A stretch of DNA of 64,000 nt. It comes from Rallus limicola (lineage: Eukaryota; Chordata; Aves; Gruiformes; Rallidae). Positions 35,089 to 48,490 of the stretch are shown here, one piece after another (position 1 is the first letter of the stretch; the number at the start of each line of letters is the position of its first letter). The notes under the pieces were generated by a model. It did not search any database. It had not been told where the DNA came from and saw only the letters and a program-made list of their open reading frames with translations. Both the position numbers and the translations under genes were made by a program. Where the stretch lies: assembly GCA_022605955.1 (NCBI GenBank), contig JAKCOZ010000306.1:124001-188000 (forward strand), in the 5' to 3' direction.

Positions 35089-38000
35089 GTGCTTTTCTCG
35101 GCCCTAGCAGACTGCAGTTCAAAACATGCTAAACGTCCAGCAATAACTCCCAAAGTAAAGAAGCTAGGCCTGAAAGGCATAGCTTGTCTGAAACCTCCTA
35201 ACAGGACACACGAGCAGACCCTGTCGCTTTGGCTCTCAGCCTTTTCCTTTGCCTGGAAAGAGGGAACATGCCTGGAACCTCCTACGGTGCTTTTCTCGGC
35301 CCTAGCAGACTGCAGTTCAAAACATGCTAAACGTCCAGCAATAACTCCCAAAGTAAAGAAGCTAGGACGGAAAGGCATAGCTTGTCTGAAACCTCCTAAC
35401 AGGACACACGAGCAGACCCTGTCGCTTTGGCTCTCAGCCTTGTCCTTTGCCTGGAAAGAGGGAACATGCCTGGAACCTCCTACGGTGCTTTTCTCGGCCC
35501 TAGCAGACTGCAGTTCAAAACATGCTAAACGTCCAGCAATAACTCCCAAAGTAAAGAAGCTAGGCCTGAAAGGCATAGCTTGTCTGAAACCTCCTAACAG
35601 GACACACGAGCAGACCCTGTCGCTTTGGCTCTCAGCCTTTTCCTTTGCCTGGAAAGAGGGAACATGCCTGGAACCTCCTACGGTGCTTTTCTCGGCCCTA
35701 GCAGACTGCAGTTCAAAACATGCTAAACGTCCAGCAATAACTCCCAAAGTAAAGAAGCTAGGCCTGAAAGGCATAGCTTGTCTGAAACCTCCTAACAGGA
35801 CACACGAGCAGACCCTGTCACTTTGGCTCTCAGCCTTTTCCTTTGCCTGGAAAGAGGGAACATGCCTGGAACCTCCTACGGTGCTTTTCTCGGCCCTAGC
35901 CGACTGCAGTTCAAAACATGCTAAACGTCCAGCAATAACTCCCAAAGTAAAGAAGCTAGGCCTGAAAGGCATAGCTTGTCTGAAACCTCCTAACAGGACA
36001 CACGAGCAGACCCTGTCGCTTTGGCTCTCAGCCTTTTCCTTTGCCTGGAAAGAGGGAACATGCCTGGAACCTCCTACGGTGCTTTTCTCGGCCCTAGCAG
36101 ACTGCAGTTCAAAACATGCTAAACGTCCAGCAATAACTCCCAAAGTAAAGAAGCTAGGCCTGAAAGGCATAGCTTGTCTGAAACCTCCTAACAGGACACA
36201 CGAGCAGACCCTATCACTTTGGCTCTCAGCCTTTTCCTTTGCCTGGAAAGAGGGAACATGCCTGGAACCTCCTACGGTGCTTTTCTCGGCCCTAGCAGAC
36301 TGCAGTTCAAAACATGCTAAACGTCCAGCAATAACTCCCAAAGTAAAGAAGCTAGGCCTGAAAGGCATAGCTTGTCTGAAACCTCCTAACAGGACACACG
36401 AGCAGACCCTGTCGCTTTGGCTCTCAGCCTTTTCCTTTGCCTGGAAAGAGGGAACATGCCTGGAACCTCCTACGGTGCTTTTCTTGGCCCTAGCAGACTG
36501 CAGTTCAAAACATGCTAAACGTCCAGCAATAACTCCCAAAGTAAAGAAGCTAGGCCTGAAAGGCATGGCCTGTCTGAAACCTCCTAACAGGACACACGAG
36601 CAGACCCTGTCGCTTTGGCTCTCAGCCTTTTCCTTTGCCTGGAAAGAGGGAACATGCCTGGAACCTCCTACGGTGCTTTTCTCGGCCCTAGCAGACTGCA
36701 GTTCAAAACATGCTAAACGTCCAGCAATAACTCCCAAAGTAAAGAAGCTAGGCCTGAAAGGCATAGCTTGTCTGAAACCTCCTAACAGGACACACGAGCA
36801 GACCCTGTCACTTTGGCTCTCAGCCTTTTCCTTTGCCTGGAAAGAGGGAACATGCCTGGAACCTCCTACGGTGCTTTTCTCGGCCCTAGCAGACTGCAGT
36901 TCAAAACATGCTAAACGTCCAGCAATAACTCCCAAAGTAAAGAAGCTAGGCCTGAAAGGCATAGCTTGTCTGAAACCTCCTAACAGGACACACGAGCAGA
37001 CCCTGTCGCTTTGGCTCTCAGCCTTTTCCTTTGCCTGGAAAGCTCCTACGGTGCTTTTCTTGGCCCTAGCAGACTGCAGTTCAAAACATGCTAAACGTCC
37101 AGCAATAACTCCCAAAGTAAAGAAGCTAGGCCTGAAAGGCATAGCTTGTCTGAAACCTCCTAACAGGACACACGAGCAGACCCTGTCGCTTTGGCTCTCA
37201 GCCTTTTCCTTTGCCTGGAAAGAGGGAACATGCCTGGAACCTCCTACGGTGCTTTTCTCGGCCCTAGCAGACTGCAGTTCAAAACATGCTAAACGTCCAG
37301 CAATAACTCCCAAAGTAAAGAAGCTAGGCCTGAAAGGCATGGCCTGTCTGAAACCTCCTAACAGGACACACGAGCAGACCCTGTCGCTTTGGCTCTCAGC
37401 CTTTTCCTTTGCCTGGAAAGAGGGAACATGCCTGGAACCTCCTACGGTGCTTTTCTCGGCCCTAGCAGACTGCAGTTCAAAACATGCTAAACGTCCAGCA
37501 ATAACTCCCAAAGTAAAGAAGCTAGGCCTGAAAGGCATAGCTTGTCTGAAACCTCCTAACAGGACACACGAGCAGACCCTGTCACTTTGGCTCTCAGCCT
37601 TTTCCTTTGCCTGGAAAGAGGGAACATGCCTGGAACCTCCTACGGTGCTTTTCTCGGCCCTAGCAGACTGCAGTTCAAAACATGCTAAACGTCCAGCAAT
37701 AACTCCCAAAGTAAAGAAGCTAGGCCTGAAAGGCATAGCTTGTCTGAAACCTCCTAACAGGACACACGAGCAGACCCTGTCGCTTTGGCTCTCAGCCTTT
37801 TCCTTTGCCTGGAAAGAGGGAACATGCCTGGAACCTCCTACGGTGCTTTTCTCGGCCCTAGCAGACTGCAGTTCAAAACATGCTAAACGTCCAGCAATAA
37901 CTCCCAAAGTAAAGAAGCTAGGCCTGAAAGGCATAGCTTGTCTGAAACCTCCTAACAGGACACACGAGCAGACCCTGTCACTTTGGCTCTCAGCCTTTTC

Positions 38001-39228
38001 CTTTGCCTGGAAAGAGGGAACATGCCTGGAACCTCCTACGGTGCTTTTCTCGGCCCTAGCCGACTGCAGTTCAAAACATGCTAAACGTCCAGCAATAACT
38101 CCCAAAGTAAAGAAGCTAGGCCTGAAAGGCATAGCTTGTCTGAAACCTCCTAACAGGACACACGAGCAGACCCTGTCGCTTTGGCTCTCAGCCTTTTCCT
38201 TTGCCTGGAAAGAGGGAACATGCCTGGAACCTCCTACGGTGCTTTTCTCGGCCCTAGCAGACTGCAGTTCAAAACATGCTAAACGTCCAGCAATAACTCC
38301 CAAAGTAAAGAAGCTAGGCCTGAAAGGCATAGCTTGTCTGAAACCTCCTAACAGGACACACGAGCAGACCCTATCACTTTGGCTCTCAGCCTTTTCCTTT
38401 GCCTGGAAAGAGGGAACATGCCTGGAACCTCCTACGGTGCTTTTCTCGGCCCTAGCAGACTGCAGTTCAAAACATGCTAAACGTCCAGCAATAACTCCCA
38501 AAGTAAAGAAGCTAGGCCTGAAAGGCATAGCTTGTCTGAAACCTCCTAACAGGACACACGAGCAGACCCTGTCGCTTTGGCTCTCAGCCTTTTCCTTTGC
38601 CTGGAAAGAGGGAACATGCCTGGAACCTCCTACGGTGCTTTTCTTGGCCCTAGCAGACTGCAGTTCAAAACATGCTAAACGTCCAGCAATAACTCCCAAA
38701 GTAAAGAAGCTAGGCCTGAAAGGCATAGCTTGTCTGAAACCTCCTAACAGGACACACGAGCAGACCCTGTCGCTTTGGCTCTCAGCCTTTTCCTTTGCCT
38801 GGAAAGAGGGAACATGCCTGGAACCTCCTACGGTGCTTTTCTTGGCCCTAGCAGACTGCAGTTCAAAACATGCTAAACGTCCAGCAATAACTCCCAAAGT
38901 AAAGAAGCTAGGCCTGAAAGGCATAGCTTGTCTGAAACCTCCTAACAGGACGCACGAGCAGACCCTGTCACTTTGGCTCTCAGCCTTTTCCTTTGCCTGG
39001 AAAGAGGGAACATGCCTGGAACCTCCTACGGTGCTTTTCTCGGCCCTAGCAGACTGCAGTTCAAAACATGCTAAACGTCCAGCAATAACTCCCAAAGTAA
39101 AGAAGCTAGGCCTGAAAGGCATAGCTTGTCTGAAACCTCCTAACAGGACACACGAGCAGACCCTGTCACTTTGGCTCTCAGCCTTTTCCTTTGCCTGGAA
39201 AGAGGGAACATGCCTGGAACCTCCTACG
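35089..39228. repeat. 21-monomer higher-order unit, copy 2 (4,140 bp)
   Basis: A tandem copy of the preceding unit. The aggacgg/ccttgtcc monomer recurs at 35,287-35,484, the cttggcc/catggcc monomer at 36,475-36,672 and the 18-bp deletion at 37,042/37,043, all offset by 4,140. The match ends at 39,239, where the sequence has ttggcc against tcggcc at 35,099. On the other side it begins after 30,888/35,028 (tgtcg against tgtca). Confidence 0.93.
37024..37060. other. 18-bp deletion monomer, occurrence 2
   Basis: Identical junction (37,042/37,043), 4,140 bp after the first and inside the second 21-monomer unit. The next monomer again has cttggcc. Confidence 0.95.
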
Positions 39229-39603
39229 GTGCTTTTCTTGGCCCTAGCAGACTGCAGTTCAAAACATGCTAAACGTCCAGCAATAACTCCCAAAGTAAAG
39301 AAGCTAGGCCTGAAAGGCATAGCTTGTCTGAAACCTCCTAACAGGACACACGAGCAGACCCTGTCGCTTTGGCTCTCAGCCTTTTCCTTTGCCTGGAAAG
39401 AGGGAACATGCCTGGAACCTCCTACGGTGCTTTTCTCGGCCCTAGCAGACTGCAGTTCAAAACATGCTAAACGTCCAGCAATAACTCCCAAAGTAAAGAA
39501 GCTAGGCCTGAAAGGCATGGCCTGTCTGAAACCTCCTAACAGGACACACGAGCAGACCCTGTCGCTTTGGCTCTCAGCCTTTTCCTTTGCCTGGAAAGAG
39601 GGA

Positions 39604-39614
39604 ACATGACTGGA
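39604..39614. other. Rare catgactgg marker, copy 1
   Basis: C to A at 39,609 turns catgcctgg into catgactgg. I found it only here and at 48,087. It creates a TGA in the plus frame and is useful only as a lineage marker. Confidence 0.9.
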
Positions 39615-39975
39615 ACCTCCTACGGTGCTTTTCTCGGCCCTAGCAGACTGCAGTTCAAAACATGCTAAACGTCCAGCAATAACTCCCAAAGTAAAGAAGC
39701 TAGGCCTGAAAGGCATAGCTTGTCTGAAACCTCCTAACAGGACACACGAGCAGACCCTGTCACTTTGGCTCTCAGCCTTTTCCTTTGCCTGGAAAGAGGG
39801 AACATGCCTGGAACCTCCTACGGTGCTTTTCTCGGCCCTAGCAGACTGCAGTTCAAAACATGCTAAACGTCCAGCAATAACTCCCAAAGTAAAGAAGCTA
39901 GGCCTGAAAGGCATAGCTTGTCTGAAACCTCCTAACAGGACACACGAGCAGACCCTGTCGCTTTGGCTCTCAGCC

Positions 39976-40012
39976 TTTTCCTTTGCCTGGAAAGCTCCTA
40001 CGGTGCTTTTCT
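39976..40012. other. 18-bp deletion monomer, occurrence 3
   Basis: Identical junction (39,994/39,995), 2,952 bp after occurrence 2. The next monomer has ctcggcc rather than cttggcc. Confidence 0.95.
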
Positions 40013-43000
40013 CGGCCCTAGCAGACTGCAGTTCAAAACATGCTAAACGTCCAGCAATAACTCCCAAAGTAAAGAAGCTAGGCCTGAAAGGCATAGCTTG
40101 TCTGAAACCTCCTAACAGGACACACGAGCAGACCCTGTCGCTTTGGCTCTCAGCCTTTTCCTTTGCCTGGAAAGAGGGAACATGCCTGGAACCTCCTACG
40201 GTGCTTTTCTCGGCCCTAGCAGACTGCAGTTCAAAACATGCTAAACGTCCAGCAATAACTCCCAAAGTAAAGAAGCTAGGCCTGAAAGGCATGGCCTGTC
40301 TGAAACCTCCTAACAGGACACACGAGCAGACCCTGTCGCTTTGGCTCTCAGCCTTTTCCTTTGCCTGGAAAGAGGGAACATGCCTGGAACCTCCTACGGT
40401 GCTTTTCTCGGCCCTAGCAGACTGCAGTTCAAAACATGCTAAACGTCCAGCAATAACTCCCAAAGTAAAGAAGCTAGGCCTGAAAGGCATAGCTTGTCTG
40501 AAACCTCCTAACAGGACACACGAGCAGACCCTGTCACTTTGGCTCTCAGCCTTTTCCTTTGCCTGGAAAGAGGGAACATGCCTGGAACCTCCTACGGTGC
40601 TTTTCTCGGCCCTAGCAGACTGCAGTTCAAAACATGCTAAACGTCCAGCAATAACTCCCAAAGTAAAGAAGCTAGGCCTGAAAGGCATAGCTTGTCTGAA
40701 ACCTCCTAACAGGACACACGAGCAGACCCTGTCGCTTTGGCTCTCAGCCTTTTCCTTTGCCTGGAAAGAGGGAACATGCCTGGAACCTCCTACGGTGCTT
40801 TTCTCGGCCCTAGCAGACTGCAGTTCAAAACATGCTAAACGTCCAGCAATAACTCCCAAAGTAAAGAAGCTAGGACGGAAAGGCATAGCTTGTCTGAAAC
40901 CTCCTAACAGGACACACGAGCAGACCCTGTCGCTTTGGCTCTCAGCCTTTTCCTTTGCCTGGAAAGAGGGAACATGCCTGGAACCTCCTACGGTGCTTTT
41001 CTCGGCCCTAGCAGACTGCAGTTCAAAACATGCTAAACGTCCAGCAATAACTCCCAAAGTAAAGAAGCTAGGCCTGAAAGGCATAGCTTGTCTGAAACCT
41101 CCTAACAGGACACACGAGCAGACCCTGTCACTTTGGCTCTCAGCCTTTTCCTTTGCCTGGAAAGAGGGAACATGCCTGGAACCTCCTACGGTGCTTTTCT
41201 CGGCCCTAGCCGACTGCAGTTCAAAACATGCTAAACGTCCAGCAATAACTCCCAAAGTAAAGAAGCTAGGCCTGAAAGGCATAGCTTGTCTGAAACCTCC
41301 TAACAGGACACACCAGCAGACCCTGTCGCTTTGGCTCTCAGCCTTTTCCTTTGCCTGGAAAGAGGGAACATGCCTGGAACCTCCTACGGTGCTTTTCTCG
41401 GCCCTAGCAGACTGCAGTTCAAAACATGCTAAACGTCCAGCAATAACTCCCAAAGTAAAGAAGCTAGGCCTGAAAGGCATAGCCTGTCTGAAACCTCCTA
41501 ACAGGACACACGAGCAGACCCTGTCGCTTTGGCTCTCAGCCTTTTCCTTTGCCTGGAAAGAGGGAACATGCCTGGAACCTCCTACGGTACTTTTCTCGGC
41601 CCTAGCAGACTGCAGTTCAAAACATGCTAAACGTCCAGCAATAACTCCCAAAGTAAAGAAGCTAGGCCTGAAAGGCATAGCTTGTCTGAAACCTCCTAAC
41701 AGGACACACGAGCAGACCCTATCACTTTGGCTCTCAGCCTTTTCCTTTGCCTGGAAAGAGGGAACATGCCTGGAACCTCCTACGGTGCTTTTCTCGGCCC
41801 TAGCAGACTGCAGTTCAAAACATGCTAAACGTCCAGCAATAACTCCCAAAGTAAAGAAGCTAGGCCTGAAAGGCATAGCTTGTCTGAAACCTCCTAACAG
41901 GACACACGAGCAGACCCTGTCGCTTTGGCTCTCAGCCTTTTCCTTTGCCTGGAAAGAGGGAACATGCCTGGAACCTCCTACGGTGCTTTTCTTGGCCCTA
42001 GCAGACTGCAGTTCAAAACATGCTAAACGTCCAGCAATAACTCCCAAAGTAAAGAAGCTAGGCCTGAAAGGCATAGCTTGTCTGAAACCTCCTAACAGGA
42101 CGCACGAGCAGACCCTGTCACTTTGGCTCTCAGCCTTTTCCTTTGCCTGGAAAGAGGGAACATGCCTGGAACCTCCTACGGTGCTTTTCTCGGCCCTAGC
42201 AGACTGCAGTTCAAAACATGCTAAACGTCCAGCAATAACTCCCAAAGTAAAGAAGCTAGGCCTGAAAGGCATAGCTTGTCTGAAACCTCCTAACAGGACA
42301 CACGAGCAGACCCTGTCGCTTTGGCTCTCAGCCTTTTCCTTTGCCTGGAAAGAGGGAACATGCCTGGAACCTCCTACGGTGCTTTTCTTGGCCCTAGCAG
42401 ACTGCAGTTCAAAACATGCTAAACGTCCAGCAATAACTCCCAAAGTAAAGAAGCTAGGCCTGAAAGGCATAGCTTGTCTGAAACCTCCTAACAGGACACA
42501 CGAGCAGACCCTGTCGCTTTGGCTCTCAGCCTTTTCCTTTGCCTGGAAAGAGGGAACATGCCTGGAACCTCCTACGGTGCTTTTCTCGGCCCTAGCAGAC
42601 TGCAGTTCAAAACATGCTAAACGTCCAGCAATAACTCCCAAAGTAAAGAAGCTAGGCCTGAAAGGCATGGCCTGTCTGAAACCTCCTAACAGGACACACG
42701 AGCAGACCCTGTCGCTTTGGCTCTCAGCCTTTTCCTTTGCCTGGAAAGAGGGAACATGCCTGGAACCTCCTACGGTGCTTTTCTCGGCCCTAGCAGACTG
42801 CAGTTCAAAACATGCTAAACGTCCAGCAATAACTCCCAAAGTAAAGAAGCTAGGCCTGAAAGGCATAGCTTGTCTGAAACCTCCTAACAGGACACACGAG
42901 CAGACCCTGTCGCTTTGGCTCTCAGCCTTTTCCTTTGCCTGGAAAGAGGGAACATGCCTGGAACCTCCTACGGTGCTTTTCTCGGCCCTAGCAGACTGCA

Positions 43001-43368
43001 GTTCAAAACATGCTAAACGTCCAGCAATAACTCCCAAAGTAAAGAAGCTAGGACGGAAAGGCATAGCTTGTCTGAAACCTCCTAACAGGACACACGAGCA
43101 GACCCTGTCGCTTTGGCTCTCAGCCTTGTCCTTTGCCTGGAAAGAGGGAACATGCCTGGAACCTCCTACGGTGCTTTTCTCGGCCCTAGCAGACTGCAGT
43201 TCAAAACATGCTAAACGTCCAGCAATAACTCCCAAAGTAAAGAAGCTAGGCCTGAAAGGCATAGCTTGTCTGAAACCTCCTAACAGGACACACGAGCAGA
43301 CCCTGTCGCTTTGGCTCTCAGCCTTTTCCTTTGCCTGGAAAGAGGGAACATGCCTGGAACCTCCTACG

Positions 43369-46320
43369 GTGCTTTTCTCGGCCCTAGCAGACTGCAGTTC
43401 AAAACATGCTAAACGTCCAGCAATAACTCCCAAAGTAAAGAAGCTAGGCCTGAAAGGCATAGCTTGTCTGAAACCTCCTAACAGGACACACGAGCAGACC
43501 CTGTCACTTTGGCTCTCAGCCTTTTCCTTTGCCTGGAAAGAGGGAACATGCCTGGAACCTCCTACGGTGCTTTTCTCGGCCCTAGCCGACTGCAGTTCAA
43601 AACATGCTAAACGTCCAGCAATAACTCCCAAAGTAAAGAAGCTAGGCCTGAAAGGCATAGCTTGTCTGAAACCTCCTAACAGGACACACGAGCAGACCCT
43701 GTCGCTTTGGCTCTCAGCCTTTTCCTTTGCCTGGAAAGAGGGAACATGCCTGGAACCTCCTACGGTGCTTTTCTCGGCCCTAGCAGACTGCAGTTCAAAA
43801 CATGCTAAACGTCCAGCAATAACTCCCAAAGTAAAGAAGCTAGGCCTGAAAGGCATAGCTTGTCTGAAACCTCCTAACAGGACACACGAGCAGACCCTAT
43901 CACTTTGGCTCTCAGCCTTTTCCTTTGCCTGGAAAGAGGGAACATGCCTGGAACCTCCTACGGTGCTTTTCTCGGCCCTAGCAGACTGCAGTTCAAAACA
44001 TGCTAAACGTCCAGCAATAACTCCCAAAGTAAAGAAGCTAGGCCTGAAAGGCATAGCTTGTCTGAAACCTCCTAACAGGACACACGAGCAGACCCTGTCG
44101 CTTTGGCTCTCAGCCTTTTCCTTTGCCTGGAAAGAGGGAACATGCCTGGAACCTCCTACGGTGCTTTTCTTGGCCCTAGCAGACTGCAGTTCAAAACATG
44201 CTAAACGTCCAGCAATAACTCCCAAAGTAAAGAAGCTAGGCCTGAAAGGCATAGCTTGTCTGAAACCTCCTAACAGGACACACGAGCAGACCCTGTCGCT
44301 TTGGCTCTCAGCCTTTTCCTTTGCCTGGAAAGAGGGAACATGCCTGGAACCTCCTACGGTGCTTTTCTTGGCCCTAGCAGACTGCAGTTCAAAACATGCT
44401 AAACGTCCAGCAATAACTCCCAAAGTAAAGAAGCTAGGCCTGAAAGGCATAGCTTGTCTGAAACCTCCTAACAGGACGCACGAGCAGACCCTGTCACTTT
44501 GGCTCTCAGCCTTTTCCTTTGCCTGGAAAGAGGGAACATGCCTGGAACCTCCTACGGTGCTTTTCTCGGCCCTAGCAGACTGCAGTTCAAAACATGCTAA
44601 ACGTCCAGCAATAACTCCCAAAGTAAAGAAGCTAGGCCTGAAAGGCATAGCTTGTCTGAAACCTCCTAACAGGACACACGAGCAGACCCTGTCACTTTGG
44701 CTCTCAGCCTTTTCCTTTGCCTGGAAAGAGGGAACATGCCTGGAACCTCCTACGGTGCTTTTCTTGGCCCTAGCAGACTGCAGTTCAAAACATGCTAAAC
44801 GTCCAGCAATAACTCCCAAAGTAAAGAAGCTAGGCCTGAAAGGCATAGCTTGTCTGAAACCTCCTAACAGGACACACGAGCAGACCCTGTCGCTTTGGCT
44901 CTCAGCCTTTTCCTTTGCCTGGAAAGAGGGAACATGCCTGGAACCTCCTACGGTGCTTTTCTCGGCCCTAGCAGACTGCAGTTCAAAACATGCTAAACGT
45001 CCAGCAATAACTCCCAAAGTAAAGAAGCTAGGCCTGAAAGGCATGGCCTGTCTGAAACCTCCTAACAGGACACACGAGCAGACCCTGTCGCTTTGGCTCT
45101 CAGCCTTTTCCTTTGCCTGGAAAGAGGGAACATGCCTGGAACCTCCTACGGTGCTTTTCTCGGCCCTAGCAGACTGCAGTTCAAAACATGCTAAACGTCC
45201 AGCAATAACTCCCAAAGTAAAGAAGCTAGGCCTGAAAGGCATAGCTTGTCTGAAACCTCCTAACAGGACACACGAGCAGACCCTGTCACTTTGGCTCTCA
45301 GCCTTTTCCTTTGCCTGGAAAGAGGGAACATGCCTGGAACCTCCTACGGTGCTTTTCTCGGCCCTAGCAGACTGCAGTTCAAAACATGCTAAACGTCCAG
45401 CAATAACTCCCAAAGTAAAGAAGCTAGGCCTGAAAGGCATAGCTTGTCTGAAACCTCCTAACAGGACACACGAGCAGACCCTGTCGCTTTGGCTCTCAGC
45501 CTTTTCCTTTGCCTGGAAAGCTCCTACGGTGCTTTTCTCGGCCCTAGCAGACTGCAGTTCAAAACATGCTAAACGTCCAGCAATAACTCCCAAAGTAAAG
45601 AAGCTAGGCCTGAAAGGCATAGCTTGTCTGAAACCTCCTAACAGGACACACGAGCAGACCCTGTCGCTTTGGCTCTCAGCCTTTTCCTTTGCCTGGAAAG
45701 AGGGAACATGCCTGGAACCTCCTACGGTGCTTTTCTCGGCCCTAGCAGACTGCAGTTCAAAACATGCTAAACGTCCAGCAATAACTCCCAAAGTAAAGAA
45801 GCTAGGCCTGAAAGGCATGGCCTGTCTGAAACCTCCTAACAGGACACACGAGCAGACCCTGTCGCTTTGGCTCTCAGCCTTTTCCTTTGCCTGGAAAGAG
45901 GGAACATGCCTGGAACCTCCTACGGTGCTTTTCTCGGCCCTAGCAGACTGCAGTTCAAAACATGCTAAACGTCCAGCAATAACTCCCAAAGTAAAGAAGC
46001 TAGGCCTGAAAGGCATAGCTTGTCTGAAACCTCCTAACAGGACACACGAGCAGACCCTGTCACTTTGGCTCTCAGCCTTTTCCTTTGCCTGGAAAGAGGG
46101 AACATGCCTGGAACCTCCTACGGTGCTTTTCTCGGCCCTAGCAGACTGCAGTTCAAAACATGCTAAACGTCCAGCAATAACTCCCAAAGTAAAGAAGCTA
46201 GGCCTGAAAGGCATAGCTTGTCTGAAACCTCCTAACAGGACACACGAGCAGACCCTGTCGCTTTGGCTCTCAGCCTTTTCCTTTGCCTGGAAAGAGGGAA
46301 CATGCCTGGAACCTCCTACG
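43369..46320. repeat. 15-monomer higher-order unit, copy 1 (2,952 bp)
   Basis: Fifteen monomers, one carrying the 18-bp deletion (45,520/45,521), make 2,952 bp. The tract 43,129-46,400 matches 46,081-49,352 at all diagnostic sites except that 45,135 is C (catgcctgg) where 48,087 is A (catgactgg). Confidence 0.9.
45502..45538. other. 18-bp deletion monomer, occurrence 4
   Basis: Identical junction (45,520/45,521), 8,478 bp after occurrence 2. The next monomer has ctcggcc, the one mismatch between the two 43-monomer copies. Confidence 0.95.
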
Positions 46321-48081
46321 GTGCTTTTCTCGGCCCTAGCAGACTGCAGTTCAAAACATGCTAAACGTCCAGCAATAACTCCCAAAGTAAAGAAGCTAGG
46401 CCTGAAAGGCATAGCTTGTCTGAAACCTCCTAACAGGACACACGAGCAGACCCTGTCACTTTGGCTCTCAGCCTTTTCCTTTGCCTGGAAAGAGGGAACA
46501 TGCCTGGAACCTCCTACGGTGCTTTTCTCGGCCCTAGCCGACTGCAGTTCAAAACATGCTAAACGTCCAGCAATAACTCCCAAAGTAAAGAAGCTAGGCC
46601 TGAAAGGCATAGCTTGTCTGAAACCTCCTAACAGGACACACGAGCAGACCCTGTCGCTTTGGCTCTCAGCCTTTTCCTTTGCCTGGAAAGAGGGAACATG
46701 CCTGGAACCTCCTACGGTGCTTTTCTCGGCCCTAGCAGACTGCAGTTCAAAACATGCTAAACGTCCAGCAATAACTCCCAAAGTAAAGAAGCTAGGCCTG
46801 AAAGGCATAGCTTGTCTGAAACCTCCTAACAGGACACACGAGCAGACCCTATCACTTTGGCTCTCAGCCTTTTCCTTTGCCTGGAAAGAGGGAACATGCC
46901 TGGAACCTCCTACGGTGCTTTTCTCGGCCCTAGCAGACTGCAGTTCAAAACATGCTAAACGTCCAGCAATAACTCCCAAAGTAAAGAAGCTAGGCCTGAA
47001 AGGCATAGCTTGTCTGAAACCTCCTAACAGGACACACGAGCAGACCCTGTCGCTTTGGCTCTCAGCCTTTTCCTTTGCCTGGAAAGAGGGAACATGCCTG
47101 GAACCTCCTACGGTGCTTTTCTTGGCCCTAGCAGACTGCAGTTCAAAACATGCTAAACGTCCAGCAATAACTCCCAAAGTAAAGAAGCTAGGCCTGAAAG
47201 GCATAGCTTGTCTGAAACCTCCTAACAGGACACACGAGCAGACCCTGTCGCTTTGGCTCTCAGCCTTTTCCTTTGCCTGGAAAGAGGGAACATGCCTGGA
47301 ACCTCCTACGGTGCTTTTCTTGGCCCTAGCAGACTGCAGTTCAAAACATGCTAAACGTCCAGCAATAACTCCCAAAGTAAAGAAGCTAGGCCTGAAAGGC
47401 ATAGCTTGTCTGAAACCTCCTAACAGGACGCACGAGCAGACCCTGTCACTTTGGCTCTCAGCCTTTTCCTTTGCCTGGAAAGAGGGAACATGCCTGGAAC
47501 CTCCTACGGTGCTTTTCTCGGCCCTAGCAGACTGCAGTTCAAAACATGCTAAACGTCCAGCAATAACTCCCAAAGTAAAGAAGCTAGGCCTGAAAGGCAT
47601 AGCTTGTCTGAAACCTCCTAACAGGACACACGAGCAGACCCTGTCACTTTGGCTCTCAGCCTTTTCCTTTGCCTGGAAAGAGGGAACATGCCTGGAACCT
47701 CCTACGGTGCTTTTCTTGGCCCTAGCAGACTGCAGTTCAAAACATGCTAAACGTCCAGCAATAACTCCCAAAGTAAAGAAGCTAGGCCTGAAAGGCATAG
47801 CTTGTCTGAAACCTCCTAACAGGACACACGAGCAGACCCTGTCGCTTTGGCTCTCAGCCTTTTCCTTTGCCTGGAAAGAGGGAACATGCCTGGAACCTCC
47901 TACGGTGCTTTTCTCGGCCCTAGCAGACTGCAGTTCAAAACATGCTAAACGTCCAGCAATAACTCCCAAAGTAAAGAAGCTAGGCCTGAAAGGCATGGCC
48001 TGTCTGAAACCTCCTAACAGGACACACGAGCAGACCCTGTCGCTTTGGCTCTCAGCCTTTTCCTTTGCCTGGAAAGAGGGA

Positions 48082-48092
48082 ACATGACTGGA
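48082..48092. other. Rare catgactgg marker, copy 2
   Basis: C to A at 48,087, the duplicate of the 39,609 marker at the 8,478-bp offset. The corresponding base of the neighbouring 15-monomer unit (45,135) is the ordinary C. Confidence 0.9.
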
Positions 48093-48453
48093 ACCTCCTA
48101 CGGTGCTTTTCTCGGCCCTAGCAGACTGCAGTTCAAAACATGCTAAACGTCCAGCAATAACTCCCAAAGTAAAGAAGCTAGGCCTGAAAGGCATAGCTTG
48201 TCTGAAACCTCCTAACAGGACACACGAGCAGACCCTGTCACTTTGGCTCTCAGCCTTTTCCTTTGCCTGGAAAGAGGGAACATGCCTGGAACCTCCTACG
48301 GTGCTTTTCTCGGCCCTAGCAGACTGCAGTTCAAAACATGCTAAACGTCCAGCAATAACTCCCAAAGTAAAGAAGCTAGGCCTGAAAGGCATAGCTTGTC
48401 TGAAACCTCCTAACAGGACACACGAGCAGACCCTGTCGCTTTGGCTCTCAGCC

Positions 48454-48490
48454 TTTTCCTTTGCCTGGAAAGCTCCTACGGTGCTTTTCT
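48454..48490. other. 18-bp deletion monomer, occurrence 5
   Basis: Identical junction (48,472/48,473), 2,952 bp after occurrence 4 and 8,478 bp after occurrence 3. The next monomer has ctcggcc. Confidence 0.95.

Larger units (their letters stand above)
36486..42911. repeat. Copy 1 of a 43-monomer duplication (offset 8,478 bp)
   Basis: About 6.4 kb matches the tract at 44,964-51,389 at every diagnostic site scored, except one: ttggcc at about 37,061 against tcggcc at 45,539. Shared rare markers are two 18-bp deletions, catgactgg at 39,609, an aggacgg monomer without ccttgtcc (40,795-40,992), catagcctg at about 41,480 and ggtacttt at about 41,589. The tract ends at 42,912 (tgtcg against tgtca at 51,390). 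Confidence 0.9.
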
